NCBI RefSeq assembly: GCF_021134715.1
Contig: NC_060026.1
Coordinates: 13,445,001 to 13,509,000, forward strand
Direction: 5' to 3'
Length of the DNA: 64,000 nt
From: Daphnia pulex
Taxonomy: Eukaryota > Arthropoda > Branchiopoda > Diplostraca > Daphniidae
The position numbers and the translations under genes are program-made. The notes beneath the pieces are model-generated. The model did no database searches and was not told the DNA's origin. It worked only from the letters and a program-made list of their open reading frames with translations. Shown piece after piece: positions 35,301 through 47,901 of this stretch (position 1 is the first letter of the stretch; every line of letters begins with the position of its first letter).

Positions 35301-38300
35301 TTAACTCGAATATTTGCGCAACCGTAAAACAACGGAGGCAACAATTAAAAAACCAAAAATCCACGCAACGGTGGTTAAAATTCCAAAGTAAACTTCAGGT
35401 CGTTCTAGACCCCAACCTCTTGATAAAACATTTCCCAATGATACCGATGCATAAGTCGTTGGAAGTGAGCAGGCGACATATTGGAGAAACACCGGCATTG
35501 CTTCGATGGGCCATAACAAGCCGCTCAAAAATAATTTAGGAAGGAAATAGGATTGCGCAACGTATATAACGCCACTTGTGGTATCGCAAATCGAGGCTAT
35601 CATCATACCTGAAACAAATTCAAAAAATTTAACAAAATCGAAAATAATTAAATCGAAATGCAAAGAATCCCCCCCCCCCTTCATTCATTACCAAAACACA
35701 TTCCGGAAAATCCTTCGAGAAACGTAATGAATATCGCCAAGGTTACGCTGCCCCGACAAGGAATGTCACAAAGAAAAAGAAGGACCACGTAAAGTAATAA
35801 TGTTTGGATAATCATCGTGATGGATTCCTTGGCTAAATAACTGATAAACACTTCATTCATCTTCACGCCTGGGAAGGATTAATAGAATTAAATCAAATGC
35901 AAATTACAATTACTAATTTGATAATTGGCATTTTTACCAGCGACTAAACTGCGTTCAACTAGACCAAGCATTCTTTCGCGGACGAAGGAATCGGATCCTA
36001 AAAGAAGAGCCAAGCTAAAGATAGTCCTGTGTCAAAAAACAAGTTGAAACATTGATAGTTTACAATGTAGAAAATTATTTGAACTCGTGTGAATAAATTT
36101 TACGATAGAATAAGACCAGGAGCCATAAATTCAGTGAATTTTGTGTCTTTCTGACCGTAGACTGGATCGACAAACTAGAAAAAAAAAACAATAAAATCAA
36201 ATTATCCACAATTTATTGGATCATTCTAAAAGAAAAGGTTACCTCTACAGGCAATGAACTGGCTTCTGGATTGTATCCGCACACACCCATAAATTCCCTG
36301 AGGAAATCACCATAAGCTTCCCCGAGCCATTTTTTAACAAACGCATCAATCTGTTGATCTTTGTCAAAAAAGGTAAATAAAGGCGTGAAACAATTCAGCT
36401 TAAGATTTTTAATATTCTTTCTACTCACTGGAAGAATCCATGGTGATGTTAATTTGCCTCCCGATTATGTTTTCTTTACTTGTCGAATCCTCCCGCATCT
36501 CAAATTCTTCGGTGAAATTTTGACCAAAGTGAATGACGCCCCAAACTTGGCCATTCCTTCCAGCTTCCAGAGCATCCGATAAATTTTCATAGGGAACCTG
36601 ATGCATTAAAAAACAAAAAACATTTCCGCCAGGCAATCGACAATAAATCTCAAAAGAAATGAGTCAACCTGGATGATGTTGTCCTTGATGTTTCGAAGAT
36701 AGCGACAACTGAGCATAAAATACGAGCAATCAGTCGCATTGTTGCATAGACGACTCTGGTTCACATCGATTTCGTCATTAACGATGGCCATTTTGAGGCC
36801 AGTCATGTCTTGTCCGATGCACAAGTTAAAGATGTACGTTTGGGTGGCGGGCAGGAAGAAAGTCGCTATAAATAATCTTCATCGTCCAAAATATTTAACT
36901 TATTAATTCAGTCAAATACTAAAAAAGAAACTCACAATGTAAACCGAATGGACACCAAGTAATTCTTCCGAACAAGGACACCAACACGATAGGGGGATGG
37001 CAGGGCTTTTTTGAATATTTCCCATTTTTCTTCCAATAATGCAATTCCGTTTGTAGGTCGATTGTTTCTTTCCCTGTCGTTAGTTGAATTTGTGTTGGGT
37101 GCACAAGGGCTTGTTTGCCTGTTCTGGGGTCACAAAAAAATTTAAAATTAAGTGCATTAAAGATCATAAATGATTGCCTACTGTAGGAGAAGAGCAACCA
37201 GTCGATGGGAATGCAATTCCATTTATGTCACACTGACGGTCCAAATTCGTTACGGAAACTGTGACGATTTCATGAAATGACTGAGTTTGCGCTACGCCGG
37301 TGTTGGGGTCTGACTCACTGGAACCTGGAATCATGCTGGCCATATTTGCTTCAATTTCTGTAGATTCGACTTCTGGATTTTTTGAATTTTCCTTCCTGCT
37401 GAGTTGAAGGAAAACATCCTCCAATGTGGAGAGTCCATAATTCCTTAACAGATTATCGGGCGAATCTTCGACTAATAAACGACCGCAACGCATCAATCCA
37501 ATCTAAAAACAACCAAATCCAACAGCATTTATATTACGAGTATTGATAAGATTTAAATGAAATTGTTCATACAGTGTTGGCCTGTCTTGCTTCTTCGATG
37601 TAGTGAGTCGTGACGATCACCGTTTTGCCATGGTCGACACTTTGGCGGACAAGGTGGTTCCAAATGCTGCGCATTGTCAAATAAGAAAATTTGAATGATT
37701 TAGAATAACAATGGCAAATTGAACAAAATTACCTGCGCCTTAGTACAGGATCAACGCCAACTGTCGGTTCGTCCAAGATGAGCAAATCAGGATCGTGAAA
37801 CAAAGCGACGGCGAACGAGACGCGTCGCTGCTGTCCGCCACTCAGCGTCTTGACGTAACGATTACTCGTTGGCAGATCCAATAAACTGGTCAGAAATTTC
37901 AATTGCGATTTCATAAAAGTCGGTTTTAATTTGTAAAGGCGACCAAAGTATGTCAGTGTCTCCTTGATGGTGAAGTCGCCGTACAGCGCCAATTCTTGTG
38001 GCATGTAGCCAATCTGCGGTCCAGGAACTCCGCTTTTCGGCGATCCTGGTTCGTGTCCCAACACCTGAATCTCCCCACTGTTTAAGGAGCGTAAAGTGAC
38101 GAGACAACTTAGCAGTGTCGTCTTTCCACAGCCGCTGGGTCCTAGCAATCCGTATCTATATTAAAAAAAAAAAAAACATAGTTTTAGTTTAGTTTACCCT
38201 ACCGTACTGAATGTTGTCATTGCAATTTCCCGGAATTCAAAATAAAATTGGGACGAAATGGCGTTTCTTACATTGATCCTCGTTTAACAGACAAGTTCAG

Positions 38301-38465
38301 TCCTTGCAGAACTGCACATTTCTTACTTCCAGATCCGAATGTCTTGGTCGCGTTGCGGACGAGAACACCGTAAACACAAGAATCACTTGGGCAGTTGTTT
38401 TCGTTAGCAATTCGGTGAGAATGGGAGAGCACATCCACCGATACTTCAATGACATTTTCAGTCAT
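35301..38465 (-). CDS. ABCH: ABCH-type ABC half-transporter, copy 2
   Basis: Twelve exons mirror copy 1: 38272-38465, 37733-38155, 37573-37666, 37182-37502, 36936-37123, 36669-36876, 36429-36597, 36243-36358, 36104-36174, 35938-36026, 35692-35868 and 35301-35608; 785 residues. Phases agree throughout. The nucleotide-binding domain is nearly identical to copy 1, with Walker A, LSGGQ, LILDEP and H-loop intact. The larger differences are in the linker (a TNSTNDRERNNRPT insertion of about ten residues at the start of exon 5) and in one helix (an extra residue in exon 11). Such divergence outside the ATPase core suggests functional drift in substrate handling. Start is the ATG at 38465. Confidence 0.9.
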
Positions 38466-39469
38466 TTTCTTTGACAATTTTTAAAATTATCCGGGAAAAC
38501 AACAGGATGAAATATGGGAACAACACTTGATCAATAGCTAGACCCAATTGAATATTATTTTCCCATAGCATTTTGAACACGAAAATGAAAATGGGCGTCA
38601 TTTTTTCACTTCTTCTTTAAACTAACCGGTTTTTGTACAGTTTCCCTTTCGCCTTTTGTCCCCCTTTATGTACTATAGGTGAAAGTATACAATGCCTAAT
38701 GAAAATAGCATTGAAGCACGAGTTAATTAAAATTTGTAAATGAAAATAAATAGCTAGAGGATTCTTTTGAATTTTACGCGAAAATCAAAATGCTTTCATT
38801 GATTATTAGCAAAACTCAAGAACTTGGCAGTTTAAATCAAAATGTGTACGATTTTAATCAAGAAATTAATGATCAAATCAGTTCCAAATTTCAATATCCT
38901 GTCAAAATTAGACACGACTGCTGTGGTCTCGTTAACAATTTCATTTCATCGTCGTTCGGTTTGTGTTTACAGGACAATTTTTATGAAAGTACAATTCTTT
39001 CTAAAATTAACCATTCACCTTCTTATTTAGTTCGCAACTTACAAACATGGACGTGGTTTAGAATTGGTTTAGCGTGCAATAGCAGAAAGAAAAAAAAACT
39101 CGTTCTTCATTCCAAAATCTGATTTCTCAACCAGTTTCAGCTGACATTAACCTAGATAAAGTAATACGGTACGTAATACCCTCATACAAACCGTTAACCG
39201 TCGTTTCTCCTGTTTTCATTTGCATTTGGGTAGAGCAGAAAATGGTCATTTCGGATTTAGCAGTTTTTTAGGGTGTCTTTTTCCATATAACGACTAAAAA
39301 CCGGGTTCTTGAATGGGTAGCAATCTAAATCTCACACAGAAATAGGAAGGAAGTTAATCGCTTATTAACAGGTAAATTACAAGCAGCGGTTTTCGTCTAT
39401 ATACGAATTTTCGATTTTCACCGGCCTTCTTGGAATTCATAAAATACATCTGACAGATTCGATTTCATA
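38466..39469. other. region upstream of ABCH copy 2
   Basis: About 240 duplicated bases, then AT-rich sequence with one unsupported 110-codon frame at 38790-39122 (+). Confidence 0.4.
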
Positions 39470-39770
39470 CGTCAAGGGCATGATTCGTGTTCCATCATCC
39501 ACGGGGATATTCACGGCACCGCGACAGAGAATTTATTTCTTTTAATTCGCGGGAACGGTGTGGATTTCATCTTCTTCATGGGATTATTATTATTCTTTCA
39601 GTTCTGATCTGAATTTGAACGGGAATGTAATTGGGGGGAGTTTTGTTCGAGAGAACAGGAAAGTCACTAATAAATACAGTCCGTTGACCCTGTCCAATTG
39701 ACGCTGGACTTGAAAAAAGCCGATCGAATCTGGGTGACGATTTCTTCTACATAAAAATTGATTCAGCTTT
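39470..39770 (+). pseudogene. C1q-domain pseudogene
   Basis: In successive plus-strand frames the C1q signature reads SSTGIFTAPRQRIYFF, then DLNLNGNVIGGSFVRENRK, then KYSPLTLS, then LKKADRIWVT. These align in order with GIFTAPRPGTYFF, LYLNGGQIGLGYVEEAN, QWSPLTLQ and LKKGDRVWVQ of the intact gene at 16793-19235. An in-frame TAA follows IYFF, there is at least one frame slip, and the carboxy end is lost. It lies on the opposite strand, 20 kb from the intact gene. Only the last exon is recognisable. Confidence 0.7.
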
Positions 39771-41160
39771 TTATTTTGAAATTTCACTTGAAATCAACAC
39801 GAAAACGATGCGTCTACACATCTTCTTTATTTTTAATAAGTAAGACAATGAAACGCTGTTGGTCCCTACGTACAGTAAATGTCATTCCCTTTTTCGGATT
39901 TAATCTACAAAATAAAACGACAATTTCACGCAAAAGGAAGATAAAGAATAGCAACGGTCATTAAATTTAATCATTTCGTGTTAGTTCATTTAACGGTTGC
40001 TAATGGGAATCACGACTGGGTCACATGTCGATCAAAAATTCGCAATTCAAATTCGAGATAGAAACAAAAAAAGTTCTTACCTGCTGCCTCCACTTTGAAA
40101 CGTTCGTTTGGTATTTTCTTCAATGTCGATGGTGTCTTTTGTCTTCTTCATCTTGCCAAGTGCCAGGATCGTTTATTCACGGCTTCACGCTCATGAGGGA
40201 TCAATAATGATGATGACAAATTATTCCTCTGATTACGTCAACCTCTCTAGAATCAATCAAACCAATGCCTCAAAATCAACGTATTTTCAACATTAATCTC
40301 CATCTCACCAGAATCAACTAATCGTAATCGAATTGTTTCAACTTTAACAGCAACACTGTGTTGGCAGCCTCATCGTCTAACTTAATATCGAGACAATGGA
40401 GAGTTGGACGCTCAGTTTTGATTAAACTTTGCACAGCAGACGAACTTCCTTAAGAATCGAGAAAGCGGCGATGCCAATTCATCATTTAAAAAGTGGAAAC
40501 AGCAAAATAACCCCAATTTTTTTATTTCTTTCTTTCTTTTGCCAGTGTAAAATTTGGAATTGACCTCAAACAATTTTGATTTATTAAAACATTACCATCA
40601 AGTCATCAACGAGCATAAAAAATTAAAAATAAAGCTCAACGTTGATCCCAATTCCCAACAATGAATTTTGTCATCCATGTTCCCCATATGTAAAAAACAA
40701 AAACAACAAAAACTTGCGGATATTTTGTATGCGCTAAATTTAATCCATGTTCAAAATCCTTTACTAAAAATAAAATTAAGATTTTGGTTCGAAAAGGACG
40801 TGTCCTTCAAGACACTCGAATGTTAAGTTTTGCTGTTGTTTCGCATTACTAAGATGGATCAAGTTACTCTTCTTTACTTTTTGTGTTACAACAGGCAATA
40901 CGTAATTTCTTGTATTGGAGCCGAGACGTTATTTACCTCATTCGGTCTTTGACAATAATCGTACGTTTATTGAATTAGTGAATCAAATATAGAGCAGCGA
41001 CAAATAGAGATAATTCGCAGGGTTTGCAGTCGAATGACAGACTCTGTGGTCCGGAAACTTGACCCGACTTGCCCTTATGCACAAAAGAGCTCCCTTAGTG
41101 ACAAAAAACAAACAGAAATTCACTCTAGGTTTCGGGCTCATCTCCAGCCATCCGAGCTTC
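39771..41160. other. intergenic region, nothing recognised
   Basis: AT-rich with short chance frames on both strands. The right end runs into the 3' UTR of the glutathione peroxidase gene. Confidence 0.45.
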
Positions 41161-41217
41161 GCCTCTCCCCTTAGACCGCCGCCATGTTTCAGACAGTTGA
41201 GATCTAGAGGATCATAT
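41161..41217 (-). promoter_or_regulatory. SECIS element of GPx gene A
   Basis: On the minus strand ATGAT (41215-41211) starts the core. A stem (CCTCTAGATC against GGTCTAAGGGG, with one bulge) closes around an AA in the apical bulge, a small extra helix follows, and the 3' core ends AGAG. It lies about 140 bases after the stop codon, where a selenocysteine insertion element should be, and its layout is shared with the element of gene B. Confidence 0.75.
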
Positions 41218-41353
41218 GTCAATTACGTACAAACCTTCGAAGCGCTCATTTGAAATGCAGAGAAACAAGAGAGGAAATATTATGTACAGAAAAACGTAAC
41301 AAGAAAAAAGAAAATGTCAAATTAAAATTTAAAAAAAAAAGGGAGAAGAAGTT

Positions 41354-42223
41354 TTAGGAATTAACGAGTTGGTCAATGTTCTGGCGCATGTACGTAACAT
41401 TAGCACTTGCGTCATAGCGCATTACGGGCACCCCTTGGCGATTAACAAGAAATTTCTCAAAGTTCCAGCGGATATCGTTGACGCGAATTTTGGTGTAATA
41501 CAATTTGGTGGCTTCTTGGAAATAATCTCGAGTAGGCGGACAGCAACTCTGTAAATTTGTAACACAATTAGTAACATTAATAGCTAAACAAAATAATAAC
41601 TTGACACTATTCACCTTCAGATAAGAAAATAAAGGATGTTCATTATCGCCGTTGACATCAATTTTTCTGAATAGTTTCATTTGGGGTTGAAAATTGTTAC
41701 CCGGTCGAACGTAACGGATTCCGTTCAACACTTCCAAATCTGAGCCACCTGGTTCTTGCTGCAGTCATTTAAATAAGAAAGTTGTTGGACAATTTGATTG
41801 TTGAATCGATAGGGAAACGGAGCGGATTTACCTTGCCGAACTGGTTACAAGGGAAAGCTAAAATGGCCAAATTATCGGCAAGCTCCTCTTGTAGTGCATT
41901 CAGTTCGATGTACTGTTCGGTAAACCCTCAGTAAGTCGCCACATTGACGACCAGCAATACCTGAATTGTCCCCAAAATTTAATTGAAGTGAAAAAAAAAA
42001 TCCAATAAAATAAATGAGTTACCTTTTGTTTGCCATTCCTGTTCCTGAAACTTGACAATCGAATGTCAGTATCTTTAGTCAGAAGTTTCTCGGAAAATCG
42101 AAAAATGGTGTCGTTACAATGACATGGTTGACTTTTACGAAGCTCAATAACGACATCATCTTCAGCGAAAGTTTGACAACCCCACAGCATCAGCGTCAGC
42201 AACACGACGCTAATGGCGCTCAT
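41354..42223 (-). CDS. GPx: secreted selenocysteine glutathione peroxidase, gene A
   Basis: Exons 42023-42223, 41832-41960, 41615-41758 and 41354-41548 (all phase 0) give 222 residues. The signal peptide is [20 protein letters not shown]. The active-site motif NVATY-U-GFT contains an in-frame TGA (41930-41928) at residue 78, read as selenocysteine. FPCNQFG and WNFEKFL supply the catalytic Gln, Trp and Asn. Reduces hydrogen or lipid peroxides with glutathione, outside the cell. The carboxy end (...IDQLVNS) is short, as in extracellular types. A spliced upstream ATG exon (42299-42322, MVAAAAQM) is also in frame and could add eight residues. Gene prediction software will usually break this gene at the TGA. 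Confidence 0.92.
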
Positions 42224-42749
42224 CTAAAACAGGGGAAAACAAGATGCTCCGATTAATGACAAATTCAATACAAAACTAAATGTTAAAAATTCGAATACCA
42301 TCTGAGCAGCGGCGGCCACCATAGCCACGAACTGCGAGTCAGAGAACGACTTGCGCAGCTACCGAGATTCGCTGTGGTTGAAATAGTCGCCATACAGGAA
42401 GAGTCAATTAACTTTTAGAGGGGCGTTATTGCGTTTCTTTTGGGAAAAAAACCCCAACGATTAGACTAATAAGGACGGGGCAATATCTTGTCAACTGGCA
42501 CCGCCCCATTCGAGTTCAAATGCATCATTTAAAAAGGAAAACTGCTGTGCTTCATTTGTAGCTTAAACTTCCATGTATTCATCCACAGCCGTCGTGAGGG
42601 AAAGTACGAAACAGACTCGAGCGGACAAAACCGGCAACTGAAACCGGATCTGACGGCCCCCGAATGCACAAGGGAGCACGAAAACGAGAGCGAGATGGTA
42701 AATGATCTCTCGTCCGTCACATCCTTAATTCAAGTCGAACCGAATTTCA

Positions 42750-42806
42750 AACCTCTTCTCCAAATCGCCGCCATATTTCGGGCGGTTGAGATCTGGAGTG
42801 TCATTA
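42750..42806 (-). promoter_or_regulatory. SECIS element of GPx gene B
   Basis: Core ATGAC at 42804-42800 (minus). A perfect 9-bp stem CTCCAGATC/GATTTGGAG (with one G-U pair) encloses TC-AA, a 5-bp helix CCGCC/GGCGG and its loop (a type II form), and is followed by AAGAGG. It sits about 125 bases beyond the stop codon. Confidence 0.85.
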
Positions 42807-42927
42807 CGTCACGCGCGCCAATCTCGTTTTCCCCCCTCACAACAACACGACTGCTTCTAAAACATTTACAAGCAAGTTAAAAGTTCCCTCAAGCGGAAAA
42901 AAAAATAAGATTCATAAACAACAACAT

Positions 42928-43907
42928 CTACACGAGAGAGGGGAAAAGAAGGGATTCAATGTCATCGCGCATATCCGAGACCCGAGAACTGGCATCGTAA
43001 CGTTTCACAGGTTTGCCCTTGCGGCTGATTAGAAACTTTTCGAAATTCCAGCGGACGTCGTTGTTGCGCATTGGACTGTAATCCAGTCTGGCGGCTGGTG
43101 CGAAAAAATCACGAGTCGTCGGGCAACTTTTCTGTTATTAAAAAACGGAAAAAGATAATCAAGATCCGCACCACTCAGTATTACGACGTCACACGTCGTG
43201 ATGATAAAAAAAAGCATAACTTACTTTCAGATAAGAATATAAGGGATGTTCGTTAGCGCCGTTGACATCAATCTTGCGGAAAAGCGTTATGTTCGTCTGG
43301 AAATCGTTTCCCGGCCGGACGTAACGAATCCCGTTCAGAATCTCCTCATCTGTACCTCCGGGTTCTTGCTGTGAAAAGTTCAATAAAAAAATTATCAGAT
43401 TGAAGAATCGATTTTTACATCACCCAGGAGAGGTTAGTGGCATTTTCTAAAAATAGTAATACCTGTCCAAATTGATTACAAGGAAAAGCTAAAACAACCA
43501 AATCATTGGCAAACTCCTCTTGTAGTGCATTCAATTCGTGGTACTGATAGGTGAACCCTCAGTAGGTTGCCACGTTAACGAGGAGCATCACCTTTTGTTT
43601 CATAAAAAGAAGAAGAAAACAAAATAAAACAGGTGTCAGAGGATACGGAATGCGCACCCTTGGCGGTTTGCCAGACTGTTAGAAACTGGTAACCTCGAGA
43701 ATAATAATCAGAAATGGATGTCACCTTCCCGCTGAATTTCGAAAGGCGTAATGTCCTTGAGCTGTTGAGCCCCTTCTCTGCATAAGCATAAACGCTGTCA
43801 ATGGAAGAGTTGGACGTGACGCAGTGCTGGCTCACTTTGATCTTGTCTCCGCTTACCATGGGCCCCAAAAGGGTGGCAGCCGTGAGCAAAATGCCCCAAA
43901 CCGCCAT
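42928..43907 (-). CDS. GPx: secreted selenocysteine glutathione peroxidase, gene B
   Basis: Exons 43725-43907, 43463-43591, 43225-43368 and 42928-43131 (phase 0) encode 219 residues. The start ATG at 43907 lies just after an acceptor and opens a signal peptide ([20 protein letters not shown]). The motif NVATY-U-GFT again uses TGA (43561-43559), residue 72. FPCNQFG and WNFEKFL are intact. Exon borders equal those of gene A, so the pair arose by tandem duplication. The amino and carboxy ends have diverged strongly, which may mean different sites of action. Probable antioxidant role in haemolymph or gut. Confidence 0.92.
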
Positions 43908-45467
43908 TTTCACCCGATCTAAAAAATTTAAAAAAGACATTACATCACATGCAATTCCAATAACAATTCATAACGTACGGATAAAGATCTAAATTCAAAA
44001 TTTGTTTAAAAAATGTAAGCTTTGTTTTACCGTTACTTGCTGGATAAAAAAGAAATCAGCAAGTTCAATCTTCTCACCCGGATGGGTGCTCGATCAAGAC
44101 TAACGTTTAAACTAAACTCGAAGTTGGTTGATGAACACATCGAAAAGTTGCGACATTGCAGCAAACGACATTAGCTACGCAGTTTTTTCTATTCCAGAAG
44201 CTCCAACCGGTGTCAGGTTTCTTGCTTAACCTACGTGATTTAGAGTACATTTTGCTTAAACATTAAAGAGACTTTGCCCTGTGGCGACTTTGTACATCAA
44301 TCGCTGCAAAAGACTTAAGAAAACTCGTAGTCATCGCAAGCAAAGTCAGCCATCCGTTCGGAATGAGAGTGCACGACATCCAACTGAAAGAATTGGTGAA
44401 TGATTACGATTTGTATTGATCGAGGTGAACTTCCAGCATTTTTTTTTTGTTGGCTACAAATGACAGTGACGGGACACGACATTTAAAAACCACTCTTCTT
44501 CGGCTCGCTCGTTCGTTTTTTTGTTTTCTCTTGTTGTTGGATTTACTTCATTGTTGGTTGGTTATTTTTTTCCCTTAAGTGTGAACTGGATCGCGTGGTC
44601 TTATTTTCGAGGAGGGAGGAGGAAGGGAAGGTTCAAAGGTCACCATCTAGATAGTTATTAGTACAGGACACAAGGGGGGAAAGAGGGGAACAGCGACATC
44701 AGCATGTCCCCATCTGATGTTTTCGAGACAAGTCATCAAAAAAAAAAAGCGTTAGTACAATGGAAATCTGATGCTCGTGGTCTAATCTTTTTGTTGGTTG
44801 TTTGGGCGGCTCGTCTGTCGGTATACAGTTGCTCTTGGCTCTGACACGCGCTCTCTCTCTCCTTTTCTTCCACCTACTTCTCCCTCACTCTTTCAACTCT
44901 TTTTTCTTAAATAAATCGTAAAAGATGGTTCGAGGGTATCAACGGGCAGGTAGGAAAGGGGACAAAAGAAAAAGGGAAGTGATACTAGAATATACCAATT
45001 GCACGTTACTCTCTCACGCATTTACGACACGGGCGAGAAAATAGGGAGGGCGGGGTGTGAGGGAGGGGACATAAGGAGGTTTTTTTCCGACACAAAAAGA
45101 GAAGATTCCATGTTTCATTAATATTTGTAAAGAACAAATCACGAACTCCAATTTTAAAAAAAAAAAAAGAAGAGACTGTAAGGGAATAGTGTGTGTGTGT
45201 GTTTTTAAGGGGTAGAGGGGGAGGGTATGGATGTTGATCTTTTTGCTTTCCATTCAAGAAGAGGCGCATAAAGAGGACGTTTTAGTGGGGATGTGCAGGG
45301 TACTCTTAAACCTCGACTTAGTAAAATCTATACTCCGAGCGAGGAACAAGAGAAATGAACCGAGCATGAAAGAAAAAGAGAAGAAAAAATAATAATAATG
45401 ATAGTAAATTGAAGGAAGAAAGGAGAAAAATTCATCGGTGTTCCGCGATATTTTTTTTTTTTTGCTC
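43908..45467. other. 5' region of GPx gene B and 3' region of PP2A
   Basis: A noncoding first exon of GPx B is likely somewhere upstream of 43931. From about 44450 the DNA is low-complexity (T-rich and GAGGG-rich runs) and probably includes the long PP2A 3' UTR. No other gene seen. Confidence 0.45.
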
Positions 45468-47027
<1,560 letters not shown>

Positions 47028-47257
47028 GGTGAATACTTTACAAATTCGTGCAATACAAAAGTATCAACAGACAAATTGATGTGTCGGTGGGGCCACGAAA
47101 ACTCAAACGTAACTTCTTGGGCTTGCTTACACTTAACAGAGCGGGTTTAACATGTATCAGTGGCCACCCCCTTTCTGCCACTTTTTCCTAGATAGGAAAA
47201 TGGCCGCTTCTTTTCATAACGAAGACTTTCGCCACCAGGGGCAGGCTTAGAGCGTTG

Positions 47258-47265
47258 TGACGTCA
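47258..47265. promoter_or_regulatory. palindromic CRE (TGACGTCA) upstream of PP2A
   Basis: A perfect TGACGTCA lies 231 bases before the PP2A start codon, in a GC-richer patch that looks like a housekeeping promoter. CREB/ATF-type control is an inference. Confidence 0.5.
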
Positions 47266-47699
47266 CATCGTCTCGGCAACGGCTGCGATTCAACATTGAT
47301 TATATTCCCTTTAATCTCTTTCTTTCTCATAAAACACAAATCAACAGTTTCAAAGCATTATTTTTTTCTTGATACTACTTTTTACTAATTCGAAATAGAT
47401 TGTCATTCGTTTTCATTGATTGTCATTCAATGTTAATCGATATCTTAATAATCGATTCAGATTGACGATACCAAAACAAAAAATTTTCGAATTTCTATTT
47501 TGACGTTTACCATTATTTTGACCAAATCCCCAAGAAATTGGTGTGGTTGAATGCTTCCAATATTTAATATTGCATTTTAATTATTATTTATGCTTAATTT
47601 TTAAAATTGTAAAAAATGTTGTTGTCTTAGTTTTATCAGTACAATTGACTTTTAACCTTTTTTCAAAATTATTGTTATTTGCCACAACATGAATCAGGA

Positions 47700-47725
47700 C
47701 ATCAATTATTTATTTATTGCTGAAT
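47700..47725 (-). terminator. polyadenylation signal of the TTF2-like gene
   Basis: Overlapping AATAAATAAAT on the minus strand about 185 bases after the stop codon. Confidence 0.55.
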
Positions 47726-47901
47726 TGAATTCAATACATTACAAAGTATGAAAAATACATTTCCTTTTTTAACTTGAGTGTTTTTTTGTTTTATTGAAAA
47801 CTATCAATTTCGAACTGGATTTAATATAAGGGAAGAAACCGAAATAAGAACGCATCTAAATAACACGTGATAGATAAATGAAGGGAATAACATCACTTCA
47901 C

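Larger units (their letters stand above)
28270..38700 (-). repeat. tandem segmental duplication of the ABCH gene (about 6.7-kb spacing)
   Basis: Unit 1 (about 28270-31960) and unit 2 (about 35115-38700) align from the 3' flank through all exons and introns to about 240 bases upstream of the start codons. The sequence between them (31960-35115) is mostly unrelated, apart from remains of a third copy. Confidence 0.85.

Noticed and set aside
38790-39122. 110-codon plus-strand frame
   Set aside because: No domain, no splice partners, AT-rich codon use; best read as chance or at most decayed sequence.
41928-41930. In-frame TGA in GPx gene A (and 43559-43561 in gene B) as a sign of pseudogenes
   Set aside because: It is at the selenocysteine site in both genes, and a SECIS follows each stop codon.
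45006-45269. Overlapping minus-strand frames after PP2A
   Set aside because: Low-complexity GAGGG/T-run sequence inside the likely PP2A 3' UTR.
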